Assembly (NCBI GenBank): GCA_002966495.1
Contig: CP016490.1
Location: forward strand, 1,426,001-1,490,000
DNA from: Halomonas sp. GFAJ-1
Lineage (GTDB): Bacteria; Pseudomonadota; Gammaproteobacteria; Pseudomonadales; Halomonadaceae
DNA: 64,000 nucleotides
Reading direction: 5' to 3'
This document shows, one piece after another, positions 17,135 to 26,331 of the stretch. A program made the position numbers and the translations under genes. The notes below the pieces were generated by a model. That model had not been told where the DNA came from and did no database searches. It was given only the letters and a program-made list of their open reading frames with translations. Within the stretch, counting starts at the first letter, position 1, and each line of letters begins with the position of its first letter.

Positions 17135-18035
17135 TACCGGTTAGCACAGCAAAGGAGGTTTCCCGGGCGGTGCGTAAAAAGTCCTGCATCCATGGCGTGT
17201 CTAGGTTGTCTTTACGAATCGCGGCGTATAGCGTGCTCCAAATACCGTTTTCACCTAATTTAACGGCGCACACGTAATCGCGCTCTAAATACTCGGTGAG
17301 CGCCCAGTTCGGCAGCGCGCAGACGCCGCGCCCACTGGCCACTAGCTGCATCATCATGATGGTTAGCTCGGCGGTGCGAATCTCTTTCGGCCGTACATTG
17401 GCGGGGGATAAGAACTGGCTAAAGACATCCAGCCTGGCGTGTTCTACCGGATAGGTGATCAGCGTCTCTTCGGCAAGCGCTTGGGGTTCGATAAACGCCT
17501 GTCCCGCAAAATCATGCTGTCGTGCAACGGCCAGCAGCCCCTCGTAACGAAAGAGTGGCGCATAGTGAATGCCCTCTAGCGGCTGGGGGTCAGCGGTAAT
17601 CACCAAGTCCAACTGCTCGCGGGCAAGTGCGGGCAACGGGTCGAAGTGGTGGCCGCTGGGAATATCAATCTCCACTTCTGGCCAGTGATCGCGAAAATAA
17701 TCCACCGTAGGCATCAGCCACTGAAAACAGCTATGGCACTCAATGGCCATATGCAGCCGCCCCTGTTCCGTGCCTGCTAAGCGGGCTAGGTCCCGCTCAG
17801 CTTTACGCACCGCAGGCAGAATCTCATCAGCCAACGCCAGAAGACGCAGCCCTGCCCGGGTAAATTCAACGGGGCGGGTTTTACGCGCGAATAGAGGGCT
17901 GTCTACTCGGCTTTCCAAGTCTTTAAGTTGGTGCGATAAGGCCGACTGGGTGAGGTGTACGCGCTCAGCAGCCTCTACCAGGGAGCCGGTTTCTCGCAGA
18001 GCAAGCAGCGTTCGCAGATGGCGTAATTCAATCAT
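17097..18035 (-). CDS. metR: LysR-type regulator of methionine genes
   Basis: LysR-family activator of 312 residues, N-terminal winged helix (ALRETGSLVEAAERVHLTQSALSHQLKDLE, residues about 13-42) and a C-terminal sensing domain that in the family binds homocysteine. Divergent placement from metE and the start MIELRHLRTLLAL match MetR. No good ribosome site is visible before the ATG. A MetR-like box lies directly upstream. The 3' end overlaps the histidine kinase gene by 38 bases. Confidence 0.9.
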   Translation of the reverse strand: MIELRHLRTLLALRETGSLVEAAERVHLTQSALSHQLKDLESRVDSPLFARKTRPVEFTRAGLRLLALADEILPAVRKAERDLARLAGTEQGRLHMAIECHSCFQWLMPTVDYFRDHWPEVEIDIPSGHHFDPLPALAREQLDLVITADPQPLEGIHYAPLFRYEGLLAVARQHDFAGQAFIEPQALAEETLITYPVEHARLDVFSQFLSPANVRPKEIRTAELTIMMMQLVASGRGVCALPNWALTEYLERDYVCAVKLGENGIWSTLYAAIRKDNLDTPWMQDFLRTARETSFAVLTGIKPANRDEESAA

Positions 18036-18037
18036 TG

Positions 18038-18050
18038 TGATTTTATTTCA
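18038..18050. promoter_or_regulatory. MetR-box candidate
   Basis: TGATTTTATTTCA matches eight of the nine fixed positions of the MetR consensus TGAANNTNNTTCA. It lies between the divergent metR and metE genes, close to the metR start. The region is AT-rich, so a chance match is possible. Confidence 0.35.
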
Positions 18051-18134
18051 TTTTGGGTATTAAAAACTTTAGTTTGATTCACCTTTTGTAGGTGGTCAGA
18101 CTGTGAGAAGTCATTCACGTTGGAAGGATTCATC

Positions 18135-20432
18135 ATGACAGTTTCTCATATTCTCGGCTATCCCCGCATTGGCGCTCAGCGCGAACTCAAGAAAGTAACC
18201 GAAGCCTACTGGAGAGGTGAGGTAACCCGTGAAGAGTTAGAGGCAACAGGACAGGCGCTGCGTCTGCACCATTGGCAAACGCAGCAAAACGCTGGCTTGG
18301 ATTTTGTTAGCGTTGGCGATTTTGCATTCTATGATCAGGTGCTTAATGTTTCAGTGATGCTGGGCGCCGTGCCAGGGCGCTTTGGCGCTCAAAAAGAGGT
18401 CTCTGCGGGAGACGTAACGCTAGACACGGCCTTTCGCATGGCGCGTGGCCGTGCGCCTAGCGGCAAACCTGCGGCCGCCTGCGAAATGACCAAATATTTC
18501 GATACCAATTACCACTACCTGGTGCCGGAACTGCATGAAAGACAGACGTTTACGCTGGCTTCTCAGCGCTTGTTTGACGAAGTGGAGGAAGCCCTGCAGG
18601 CAGGCTTTACGCCCAAAGTAACCCTGACCGGCCCGCTGACCTGGCTGTGGTTGGGCAAAACCAAGGGCAGCGACTTCGACCGCTTAACGCTGTTGGATAG
18701 CGTGCTGGAGGTGTATAGCGATATTTTGTCTCGCCTGGCGACCCAGGGCATTGAGTGGGTGCAGTTGGATGAGCCTGCGCTGGTGCAGGATTTGCCCCAA
18801 GCGTGGCAACAGGCGTTTGAGCGCGCTTATCATCGCTTGCAGTCGGCACCGGTTAAGGTACTGGTCGCCACGTATTTTGGCGCGCTGGGCGACAACCTCT
18901 CATTAACTACCCGCTTACCCGTGGCAGGACTGCATATTGATGCGGTTCGTGCGCCCCAGCAGATTGACAACGTGATTGATCGGTTAAACCCGCACCAAGT
19001 GCTTTCTATTGGCTTCGTGGATGGGCGCAACATTTGGCGCGCGGATTTAGCTGCACTGCGTGAACGCTTACTGCCCCTAAAAGTACGCCTTGGACAACGG
19101 TTATGGTTAGCGCCAAGCTGCTCACTGCTACACGTACCGGTAGACCTGACTCAGGAAGCTGAGCTAGATAGCGATTTAGTGAGCTGGCTGGCCTTCGCGC
19201 GCCAAAAGATTGATGAAGTCGTTACGTTGGCACGTCTCGTCGATAATTGTGCCACTGCCTTAGACGAGCAGCGGGTGAGCGAAGCAACACGGGCCTTAGA
19301 TACTCGCCGAGAGTCCGCGCGCATTCACCAGCCGTCGGTAAGCCAGCGTCTAGCGGCGATTACCAAGCAGGATAGTCAGCGTTGTTCTCCGTACGCGCAG
19401 CGCGCTGTGGCTCAGCGGCGGTCGCTGGCACTGCCGCTGTTTCCCACCACCACGATAGGCTCTTTTCCACAAACGAATGATATTCGCGCGGCACGACGGG
19501 CATTTAAAGCAGGTGAACTTAGTCAAGCTGACTACGAAGCGCGTATGCGTAAAGAGATCGCCTACGCCGTTGAGCGACAGGAAGCGTTAGGGCTAGATGT
19601 GCCGGTGCACGGCGAAGCCGAGCGTAACGACATGGTGGAGTACTTCGGCGAGCAGCTAGAGGGCTTTGCCTTTACCCGCCTTGGTTGGGTGCAAAGTTAC
19701 GGTACCCGCTGTGTTAAGCCGCCGATTATTTTTGGTGACGTCACGCGTCCGACGCCGATGACCGTCCGCTGGAGCGAGTTCGCCCAAACTCTGACCCAAA
19801 AACCGATGAAAGGGATGCTTACCGGGCCGGTCACCATCTTACAGTGGTCGTTTGTTCGCGATGACCAGCCCCGGGCCACTACCTGTCGACAGATCGCCTT
19901 GGCGCTGCGCGATGAGGTGGTGGACCTGGAAAAAGCCGGTATTCAGGTGATCCAGATTGACGAGCCAGCGCTACGCGAAGGGCTGCCGCTGCGTCAGCAA
20001 GAGTGGCAAGGCTACCTGGATTGGGCCGTGGAAAGTTTTCAGCTAAGCGCTGCAGGCGTGGCTGATAGCACACAGATTCATACCCACATGTGCTATTCGG
20101 AGTTTAACGACATTATCGGCGCCATTGCGGCACTCGACGCCGATGTGATCACCATCGAAACCTCCCGCTCAGATATGCAGCTACTGGATGCGTTTCAGGA
20201 CTTCGCCTACCCGAATGAAATTGGGCCAGGAGTGTATGACATTCATACTCCGAATATCCCCGAAGTGAGCTGGATGGTTGATTTGATGGAGAAAGCCTTG
20301 GAAAAGATCCCCGCCGAACGGCTGTGGGTGAATCCCGACTGCGGTTTGAAAACCCGTGGGTGGGCAGAAGTAGAGTCGGCTTTGGCTAACATGGTGGAGG
20401 CCGCCAAGATATTAAGACAGCGCTACGCTTAA
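18135..20432 (+). CDS. metE: Cobalamin-independent methionine synthase
   Basis: Transfers the methyl group of 5-methyltetrahydropteroyltri-glutamate to homocysteine, the last step of methionine synthesis. The 765 residues form the usual double-barrel enzyme; C-terminal zinc ligands are visible in IHTHMCYSEFND (His and Cys) and WVNPDCGLKTRG (Cys). The ATG at 18135 follows GGAAGGA at good spacing; an upstream in-frame TTG at 18120 is less likely. It is divergent from metR and closed by a terminator. Confidence 0.97.
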   Translation: MTVSHILGYPRIGAQRELKKVTEAYWRGEVTREELEATGQALRLHHWQTQQNAGLDFVSVGDFAFYDQVLNVSVMLGAVPGRFGAQKEVSAGDVTLDTAFRMARGRAPSGKPAAACEMTKYFDTNYHYLVPELHERQTFTLASQRLFDEVEEALQAGFTPKVTLTGPLTWLWLGKTKGSDFDRLTLLDSVLEVYSDILSRLATQGIEWVQLDEPALVQDLPQAWQQAFERAYHRLQSAPVKVLVATYFGALGDNLSLTTRLPVAGLHIDAVRAPQQIDNVIDRLNPHQVLSIGFVDGRNIWRADLAALRERLLPLKVRLGQRLWLAPSCSLLHVPVDLTQEAELDSDLVSWLAFARQKIDEVVTLARLVDNCATALDEQRVSEATRALDTRRESARIHQPSVSQRLAAITKQDSQRCSPYAQRAVAQRRSLALPLFPTTTIGSFPQTNDIRAARRAFKAGELSQADYEARMRKEIAYAVERQEALGLDVPVHGEAERNDMVEYFGEQLEGFAFTRLGWVQSYGTRCVKPPIIFGDVTRPTPMTVRWSEFAQTLTQKPMKGMLTGPVTILQWSFVRDDQPRATTCRQIALALRDEVVDLEKAGIQVIQIDEPALREGLPLRQQEWQGYLDWAVESFQLSAAGVADSTQIHTHMCYSEFNDIIGAIAALDADVITIETSRSDMQLLDAFQDFAYPNEIGPGVYDIHTPNIPEVSWMVDLMEKALEKIPAERLWVNPDCGLKTRGWAEVESALANMVEAAKILRQRYA

Positions 20433-20471
20433 AGAGCGAGCATTGGTGAAGAGTGAGTATTGATGCATTAC

Positions 20472-20499
20472 CCCGCTGCACTAGGCAGCGGGTTTTTTT
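20472..20499 (+). terminator. Intrinsic terminator of metE
   Basis: Eight-base-pair GC stem CCCGCTGC/GCAGCGGG with a five-base loop, followed by seven T. Confidence 0.92.
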
Positions 20500-20521
20500 G
20501 ATGGGGTTTGTAGATATACAG

Positions 20522-22714
20522 CTAGCTTTTTGACGCGTAGGCGTAGAGCAACGTTTCTTGAGCGCTAATGGCATCGCTGCTACCAGGATCCTGTAGCTGA
20601 TAGCTGCCGTCGCTCTGCAGTAGCCAGCTTTGGCAGTTATCGACCAGGTAGGTTTCTAAGTCTTTACGAACCCGGTTGGCGAGCTTCTTATCCAGCAGCG
20701 GGAAGCAGGTTTCAACTCGGTGGAACATATTGCGCGACATAAAATCAGCGCTTGAGCACCAGATTTCCGATTTGCCGTCGTTGTGGAAGTGAAACACCCG
20801 GGTATGCTCCAAAAAACGACCAATTATAGAACGCACGCGAATATTCTCCGAGACGCCTTCAATGCCTGGTTTAAGGCAGCACATTCCACGGATAATCAGG
20901 TCGCACTCCACCCCTGCCTGGGATGCACGGTACAGCGCTTTAATCAGCTTGGGTTCTGTCAGTGAATTGCATTTGATAATGATATGACCACGCTTGCCCT
21001 TGCGGGCTAACTGGGCCTCACGGTCGATCATCTCTACCAAACGCTCGTGCAGGGTAAAGGGTGCATGGAGCAGGGTATCGATTTTTCGTGCACGGCCCAT
21101 ACCGGAAAGCTGCTGAAAGACTTTGTGCACGTCGGCACACAGTGCTGTGTTCGAAGTTAGCAGGCTGTAGTCGGTATACAGTTTGGCGGTTTTAGCGTGG
21201 TAGTTACCGGTTCCCAAGTGGGCATAGTAGCGTAGCTCGTTTTTTTCTCGGCGTACGATATGCAGCATTTTAGCGTGAGTTTTATAGGCCATAATGCCGT
21301 AAATCACAATGGCTCCAGCTTCTTGTAGCCTTGCAGCTAGCTGTAGATTGTCCGCCTCGTCAAAGCGCGCCCGTAGCTCTATCACCACAGTGACTTCCTT
21401 GCCGTGGCTAGCGGCTTCCACCAGGGCACTCACAATAGAAGAGTCGGCGCCGGTTCGGTAAAGCGTCTGCTTAATGGCCAGCACGTCCGGGTCGCGGGCA
21501 GCCTCGCGAAGGAGGTCCTCAATTGGCGAAAAGGCTTGAAATGGGTGATGCAGCAATATGTCGCTTTTAGCGATAGCGCTAAACAGGCTGCCGCCCTTGA
21601 GCACTTTGGGCACGCTGGGTGTGAAAGGCCGATACAGCAGTTCTGGGCGGTCAACATCGCCGAGTACTGCCATCATGCGGGTTAAGTTAACGGGCCCTTG
21701 TACCCGGTATAGGTCATTGGTTTCCAACTCAAATTGGCGCAGTAGAAAGTCGGCAAGATCATCGGGGCAGTTGTCGGCTACCTCCAAGCGTACGCCACTG
21801 CCATAGCGGCGGGCCAGCAGTTCGCCGCGTAGTGCCGAGGCAAGGTCGGAGACCTCTTCCGGGTCAACGGTCATATCTGCATTCCGCGTAAGCCGGAACT
21901 GGTAGCAACCGCGTACACGCATGCCAGGGAACAGCTCCTCGGCATGAGCGTGAATCATGGAGGATAAAAACACATACTCCGAAAAGCCCTCAGCGCAAAG
22001 TTCTTTGGGCAGGGCCATTAAGCGAGGCAGCGAGCGAGGTGCGGGAAGTATCGCCATTCCCCCCGCACGGCCAAAGGCGTCTTTACCCTCTAGCTCAACA
22101 ATAAAATTAAGGCTTTTATTCACCAAGCGGGGAAAAGGGTGGGAGGGGTCCAGGCCGATAGGGCTAATCACCGGCATGATTTCGCGCTCAAAAAACGCCT
22201 GTACCCAGGCTTTTAGGGCATCATCCCACTGATCTCGGCGGCGAAAGCGTAGCCCCTGCGCCTCCAGGGCAGGCAGCAGCACCTCATTTAAAATTTGATA
22301 TTGGCGCGCAATCTGCTGGTGGGCAATCTCGGAGACTTCTACCAGTAGCGCTTTAGGCAAGCGGCCGTCGGCGGCGGTGGTATCATCGCCCAGTGCTAGC
22401 TGATGCTTTAGGCCCGCAACGCGAATTTCAAAAAACTCATCCATGTTGGATGAAAAAATCAGCAGAAACATTAGTCGGTTAAGAAGCGGGTGCGCGTCAT
22501 CCAGCGCTTGTTCCAACACGCGAATATTAAACTGCAAATGTGAAAGTTCGCGGTTGAAATAGAGCTGCGGGTCGTCCAAGTCGGCTTCCGAGTGGGACTC
22601 CCGTGCCTGCACACCGGTGGGCGTTCGATTGATGCGCAGTGGCAAGCTTTCCCCTTCGCCACTGTATGGCTCAGTAGGCGTTAATGGCATTGAATCTGAT
22701 AGTTGGTTGTCCAT
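20522..22714 (-). CDS. ppk1: Polyphosphate kinase 1
   Basis: Makes long-chain polyphosphate from ATP, reversibly. The 730-residue protein has the four-domain PPK1 layout: the N-terminal FNRELSHLQFNIRVLEQA helix region and two phospholipase D-like domains with the conserved YKTHAKMLHIVRR and YAHLGTGNYHAKTAKLYTD segments that hold the catalytic histidines. The ATG at 22714 is preferred over one 11 codons upstream because GGGG precedes it. It lies downstream of hemB with a hairpin between them. Confidence 0.95.
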   Translation of the reverse strand: MDNQLSDSMPLTPTEPYSGEGESLPLRINRTPTGVQARESHSEADLDDPQLYFNRELSHLQFNIRVLEQALDDAHPLLNRLMFLLIFSSNMDEFFEIRVAGLKHQLALGDDTTAADGRLPKALLVEVSEIAHQQIARQYQILNEVLLPALEAQGLRFRRRDQWDDALKAWVQAFFEREIMPVISPIGLDPSHPFPRLVNKSLNFIVELEGKDAFGRAGGMAILPAPRSLPRLMALPKELCAEGFSEYVFLSSMIHAHAEELFPGMRVRGCYQFRLTRNADMTVDPEEVSDLASALRGELLARRYGSGVRLEVADNCPDDLADFLLRQFELETNDLYRVQGPVNLTRMMAVLGDVDRPELLYRPFTPSVPKVLKGGSLFSAIAKSDILLHHPFQAFSPIEDLLREAARDPDVLAIKQTLYRTGADSSIVSALVEAASHGKEVTVVIELRARFDEADNLQLAARLQEAGAIVIYGIMAYKTHAKMLHIVRREKNELRYYAHLGTGNYHAKTAKLYTDYSLLTSNTALCADVHKVFQQLSGMGRARKIDTLLHAPFTLHERLVEMIDREAQLARKGKRGHIIIKCNSLTEPKLIKALYRASQAGVECDLIIRGMCCLKPGIEGVSENIRVRSIIGRFLEHTRVFHFHNDGKSEIWCSSADFMSRNMFHRVETCFPLLDKKLANRVRKDLETYLVDNCQSWLLQSDGSYQLQDPGSSDAISAQETLLYAYASKS

Positions 22715-22785
22715 AGCTGCCCCGCGTAAATGACCTATCTCAAGCATAGCGTGTTAACGCTTATTTACGGCAGTATGAAGGGGGT

Positions 22786-22818
22786 AGATGACAAACAGGT
22801 GTCACCTGTTTGTCATCT
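22786..22818 (-). terminator. 16-bp inverted repeat between hemB and ppk1
   Basis: Arms AGATGACAAACAGGTG and its exact complement flank a single T. On the minus strand it follows the hemB stop, but no T-run comes after it, so it may be a weak terminator, an RNA-stabilising hairpin or a protein site rather than a classical terminator. Confidence 0.5.
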
Positions 22819-22845
22819 TAGCAGCGTAACTAGGGAAGTGAGAGG

Positions 22846-23853
22846 TTAGCGCTGTAGCAGGCGAGCGGCCTCAAGGGCAAAGTACGTTAATATTCCGTCG
22901 GCGCCGGCGCGCTTAAAGCACATCAGCGACTCAAGTATCACGGGTTCAGCCTCTAGCCAGCCGTTATCGAAGGCGGCGCGATGCATGGCGTACTCACCGC
23001 TTACTTGGTAGGCAAACGTAGGCACTTGCAGCTCGCTTTTGACACGGCGTACTACATCTAGGTAAGGCATGCCGGGTTTGACCATCACCATATCGGCGCC
23101 TTCAGCGATATCCATGGCAACCTCATGAAGTGCTTCATCGCTGTTGGCAGGATCCATCTGGTAAGTACGCTTATCCGCTTTGCCCAGGTTGGCAGCGGAG
23201 CCGACAGCATCGCGAAAGGGGCCGTAATAGTGAGAGGCATATTTGGCGCTGTAGGCCATAATGCGCACGTTGTGCAGGTGCTCCTGCTCCAGAACCTGAC
23301 GGATGCCGCCAATGCGACCATCCATCATGTCGGAGGGGGCCACAACGTCGGCACCCGCTTCAGCGTGGGAGAGCGCCTGCTTGAGTAAGGTGTCTACGGT
23401 GCGGTCATTCAGCACATAGCCCTGCTCATCAATGATGCCGTCCTGACCATGAATGGTATAAGGGTCGAGGGCAACGTCGGTAATAATACCAAGCTCTGGT
23501 AGCGCCTCTTTTAGGGCACGTACGCAGCGCTGCACCAAACCGTTCGCGTTATAAGCTTCTTCCGCCAGTTCGCTCTTCTGCTCCTTGCCCACTACGGGGA
23601 AGAGTGCCAGCGCCGGAATGCCGAGGGCATGAGCTTCGCGGGCCTGTTCAATGAGCAGGTCGATGGATAAGCGCTCAACGCCTGGCATTGAAGCGACGGC
23701 TTCACGCTTGTTTTCACCCTCTAGCACAAACACCGGGAAAATAAGATCTGCCGGCGTTAACGTTGTCTCCTGCATCAGGCGACGTGAGAAGTCGTCACGG
23801 CGCATGCGGCGCATACGAGTGGCGGGGAAGTGACGGGTGCTTGGTATACTCAA
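22846..23853 (-). CDS. hemB: Delta-aminolevulinic acid dehydratase (porphobilinogen synthase)
   Basis: Condenses two 5-aminolevulinate molecules to porphobilinogen in haem synthesis. Both active-site lysine regions are present (AYSAKYASHYYGP and MVKPGMPYLD). The metal site reads DVALDPYTIHG, with Asp in place of the zinc cysteines, as in the magnesium-dependent Pseudomonas enzyme. The start is TTG at 23853: GGAG lies eight bases upstream, and the N-terminus MSIPSTRHFPATRMRR then lines up in length with the Pseudomonas protein; a TTG five codons earlier is possible. 335 residues. Confidence 0.95.
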   Translation of the reverse strand: MSIPSTRHFPATRMRRMRRDDFSRRLMQETTLTPADLIFPVFVLEGENKREAVASMPGVERLSIDLLIEQAREAHALGIPALALFPVVGKEQKSELAEEAYNANGLVQRCVRALKEALPELGIITDVALDPYTIHGQDGIIDEQGYVLNDRTVDTLLKQALSHAEAGADVVAPSDMMDGRIGGIRQVLEQEHLHNVRIMAYSAKYASHYYGPFRDAVGSAANLGKADKRTYQMDPANSDEALHEVAMDIAEGADMVMVKPGMPYLDVVRRVKSELQVPTFAYQVSGEYAMHRAAFDNGWLEAEPVILESLMCFKRAGADGILTYFALEAARLLQR

Positions 23854-24027
23854 AGGAGTTCTCCGCAAAACGCTAACATAAGGGTGCCCGTAGGCTTACA
23901 GTGAGTATATCAGCCATAACCTGCGGCGAAAGCCGCCTTGTGGCGGTTAGGCAGACTGACTAGAGTGAAACGTTTGCCAAGTCGCTAGGCAAGTGGTGAA
24001 AATAACGGCGACCATAAGGAGATAGGC

Positions 24028-24687
24028 ATGACCAAACAGGTAGCAATCGTATTAGCAGGCTGCGGCGTTTTTGATGGTTCAGAAATTTACGAAACCACAC
24101 TAACCCTGCTGCGCCTGGATCAGTTGGGCATTGGTTACCGCTGTTTTGCGCCGGATGTGGAGCAGCACCATGTGATTAATCATGTAACCCAGTCACCTGT
24201 TGAGAGGGAGGCGCGCAACGTACTGCAAGAGTCGGCCCGGCTGGCCCGAGGCGAGATCAGCCCTATCACCGAGCTAAATGCCGATGAATTTGACGCGGTG
24301 ATTGTGCCCGGTGGGTTTGGTGCCGCTAAGAACTTGTCTGACTTTGCTACGCAAGGCGACAGCATGCAGGTGCTGGAGAGCCTAAAAGATGCGCTAGCGG
24401 GCTTTAAACAAGACGCTAAGCCCATTGGCCTAATGTGCATTGCACCGGTGATGGTGCCCCGTCTGCTGGGTGAAGGCATCGCAGTGACTATCGGCCATGA
24501 CCCCGCCGTGTCAGGTGCCATCAGTGCTATGGGTGGGCTACACCGCAGCTGTAGCGTCGAGGATATTGTCGTGGACTTAGAGCATCGCGTCGTCACAACA
24601 CCTGCCTATATGCTCGCCACGCGGATTAGCGAAGCCGCCACGGGTATCTTTAAATTGGTTGATCGTATTGATGAAATGATGGAGTGA
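24028..24687 (+). CDS. elbB: Isoprenoid biosynthesis glyoxalase ElbB
   Basis: DJ-1/PfpI-superfamily protein of 219 residues. The opening VLAGCGVFDGSEIYETT, the nucleophile-elbow region IGLMCIAPVM with its Cys, and VVTTPAYMLA are diagnostic of ElbB, which has weak glyoxalase activity and a poorly understood link to isoprenoid synthesis. AAGGAG precedes the ATG. A shared terminator separates it from convergent tatC. Confidence 0.92.
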   Translation: MTKQVAIVLAGCGVFDGSEIYETTLTLLRLDQLGIGYRCFAPDVEQHHVINHVTQSPVEREARNVLQESARLARGEISPITELNADEFDAVIVPGGFGAAKNLSDFATQGDSMQVLESLKDALAGFKQDAKPIGLMCIAPVMVPRLLGEGIAVTIGHDPAVSGAISAMGGLHRSCSVEDIVVDLEHRVVTTPAYMLATRISEAATGIFKLVDRIDEMME

Positions 24688-24719
24688 ACGAACGCTCGCC
24701 GCGGTTGAGTAAATAGAGC

Positions 24720-24756
24720 AAAAAACCCCTGCCATCTAAGATGGCAGGGGTTTTTT
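24720..24756. terminator. Bidirectional intrinsic terminator
   Basis: Perfect 17-bp stem with three-base loop; the outer part of the arms is an A-run on one side and a T-run on the other, so it ends both elbB (plus) and tatC (minus). Confidence 0.93.
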
Positions 24757-24782
24757 AGTGAGCGCTTATGGGTAGTTAGCCG

Positions 24783-25562
24783 CTATTCGTTCTCTTCATC
24801 GGCAGCTTCGGTCTTGCGCTTGCGCACTAGGCGGCCAAACAGCAGCCCCACTTCATAGAGCAGGTACATGGGGATTGCGAGAAGGCTCTGGGAAATAATA
24901 TCGGGGGGCGTTAATAGCATCCCCACGACAAAGCAGCCCAACACAATATAGGGCCGTTTTTTGGAGAGACTTTCAACAGTGGTAGCGCCTGAAAGAATCA
25001 GCAAAAAGGTGGCAATGGGGATTTCAAAAGCGACACCAAACGCAAAAAATAGCTTCAGCACAAAGTTAAGGTACTGATTAATGTCGGTCATTACCGCGAC
25101 ATTTTCTGGACCTGTTTGGGTGAAGAACTCAAACAGCAGCGGAAACACCACGTAATAAGCAAATGCCGCGCCAGCGTAAAACAGCGCAACGCTAGACACC
25201 AAAATAGGAATCGCCAGCGCTTTTTCATTATCGTATAGCCCCGGCGCCACAAACGCCCACGCCTGGTGGAGCACAAAGGGGATAGCGATAAACACAGCGA
25301 CCACTAAGGTCAGCTTAAAGGGGGCAAGGAAAGGAGAGGCTACCTCGGTAGCAATCATCTGTGACCCTTCAGGTAGCAGGGCCATTAATGGATCGGCAAC
25401 AAAGGTATAAATATCATTAGCAAAGGCATAAAGACCGAGGAAGATCACCAGAATGACGACCACGGATTTTATGAGGCGCGTTCGCAGCTCTATTAGGTGC
25501 TCAATAAGCGGGGCTTGGCTTTGCTCGTTACGCGGCTCCTGTGAATCGCCAGACATGCTCAT
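24783..25562 (-). CDS. tatC: Sec-independent protein translocase TatC
   Basis: Six-helix inner membrane receptor that binds twin-arginine signal peptides. The 259 residues include the N-terminal HLIELRTRLIKS and the first-loop region with FLAPFKLTL and the conserved Glu/Pro segments; TPPDIISQ is the usual late motif. The C-terminal tail is charged. The ATG overlaps the tatB stop by four bases, so tatABC form one operon. Confidence 0.97.
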   Translation of the reverse strand: MSMSGDSQEPRNEQSQAPLIEHLIELRTRLIKSVVVILVIFLGLYAFANDIYTFVADPLMALLPEGSQMIATEVASPFLAPFKLTLVVAVFIAIPFVLHQAWAFVAPGLYDNEKALAIPILVSSVALFYAGAAFAYYVVFPLLFEFFTQTGPENVAVMTDINQYLNFVLKLFFAFGVAFEIPIATFLLILSGATTVESLSKKRPYIVLGCFVVGMLLTPPDIISQSLLAIPMYLLYEVGLLFGRLVRKRKTEAADEENE

Positions 25563-26011
25563 TGGTGATTGCTATCCTTTTTAACATCGGCCTTTTTAAG
25601 ATCAGCCTTTTCAAGGTCGGCGGTGTGAAGATCCGTGCTATTAGCATCCTCGCGTACCGTTTGTAGGGCGTCGTCTAACCGGGCGCTGGCGCTGGCGACT
25701 CGCTGTTCAGTTTCATGCTGCGCGGCGGGCGTTGAGGTGTTGGCCGGGGATGAGTCGGCAATGCTCTCAACGTCCTGCTTCACTTTCGTTAAGCTGTCAT
25801 CGAGCCTTTTTTGCTGCTCGTTAAGCTTTTGGCGCAGCTCTTCTGCTTCCAGCTGGGCGCTAATTTCACGCTGCATACCGGATACCGTTCGCTTGATCTT
25901 GCCAATCCACATACCCGCAGTACGCGCCGCTTTTGGCAAGCGCTCAGGACCGAGAACCAGCAGCGAGACGATGCCAATAAGCATGAGTTCAAGGAAGCCG
26001 ATATCCAGCAT
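25559..26011 (-). CDS. tatB: Sec-independent protein translocase TatB
   Basis: Single-helix Tat component that forms the receptor complex with TatC. The N-terminus MLDIGFLELMLIGIVSLLVLGPERLP is the TatB signature including the conserved Glu in the helix and the GPERLP hinge (given here in parts: residues 1-13 and 20-26). An amphipathic helix and a long charged tail rich in Lys, Asp and Ala follow, 150 residues in all. It lies between tatA (three bases away) and tatC (four-base overlap). Confidence 0.96.
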   Translation of the reverse strand: MLDIGFLELMLIGIVSLLVLGPERLPKAARTAGMWIGKIKRTVSGMQREISAQLEAEELRQKLNEQQKRLDDSLTKVKQDVESIADSSPANTSTPAAQHETEQRVASASARLDDALQTVREDANSTDLHTADLEKADLKKADVKKDSNHQ

Positions 26012-26014
26012 GGG

Positions 26015-26308
26015 TTATTTGCGCTCTTGGTTGCTGTCTACAGGGCGGCTCTCTTCCGCTTGTGCCGCACGCTTCTCTTCGGCCTGCACATCGTAAGTGT
26101 TGCCAGCCTCTTCATGGCTTACCTTTGCCTGGGGCTGATCAGCGTCTTTTTTCTCGCCGTCTTTCTCTTCTTCGTGCATCGCTTTTTTGAAGCCTTTGAC
26201 TGCACCACCTAGGTCGGTGCCCACATTACGCAGCTTTTTAGTGCCGAAAATCAGGATAATAATGCCCAGAACAATCAGCAGCTGCCAAATACTGATACCA
26301 CCTAACAT
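26015..26308 (-). CDS. tatA: Sec-independent protein translocase TatA
   Basis: Pore-forming Tat subunit with one membrane helix, the FGTKKLRNVG hinge and an amphipathic helix, then a long acidic/basic tail (97 residues). The ATG at 26308 gives the canonical start MLGGISIWQLL and has GAGG eight bases before it; an ATG two codons upstream lies too close to that site. Confidence 0.96.
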   Translation of the reverse strand: MLGGISIWQLLIVLGIIILIFGTKKLRNVGTDLGGAVKGFKKAMHEEEKDGEKKDADQPQAKVSHEEAGNTYDVQAEEKRAAQAEESRPVDSNQERK

Positions 26309-26331
26309 ATGCATTTCCTCATCGGTGCAGG

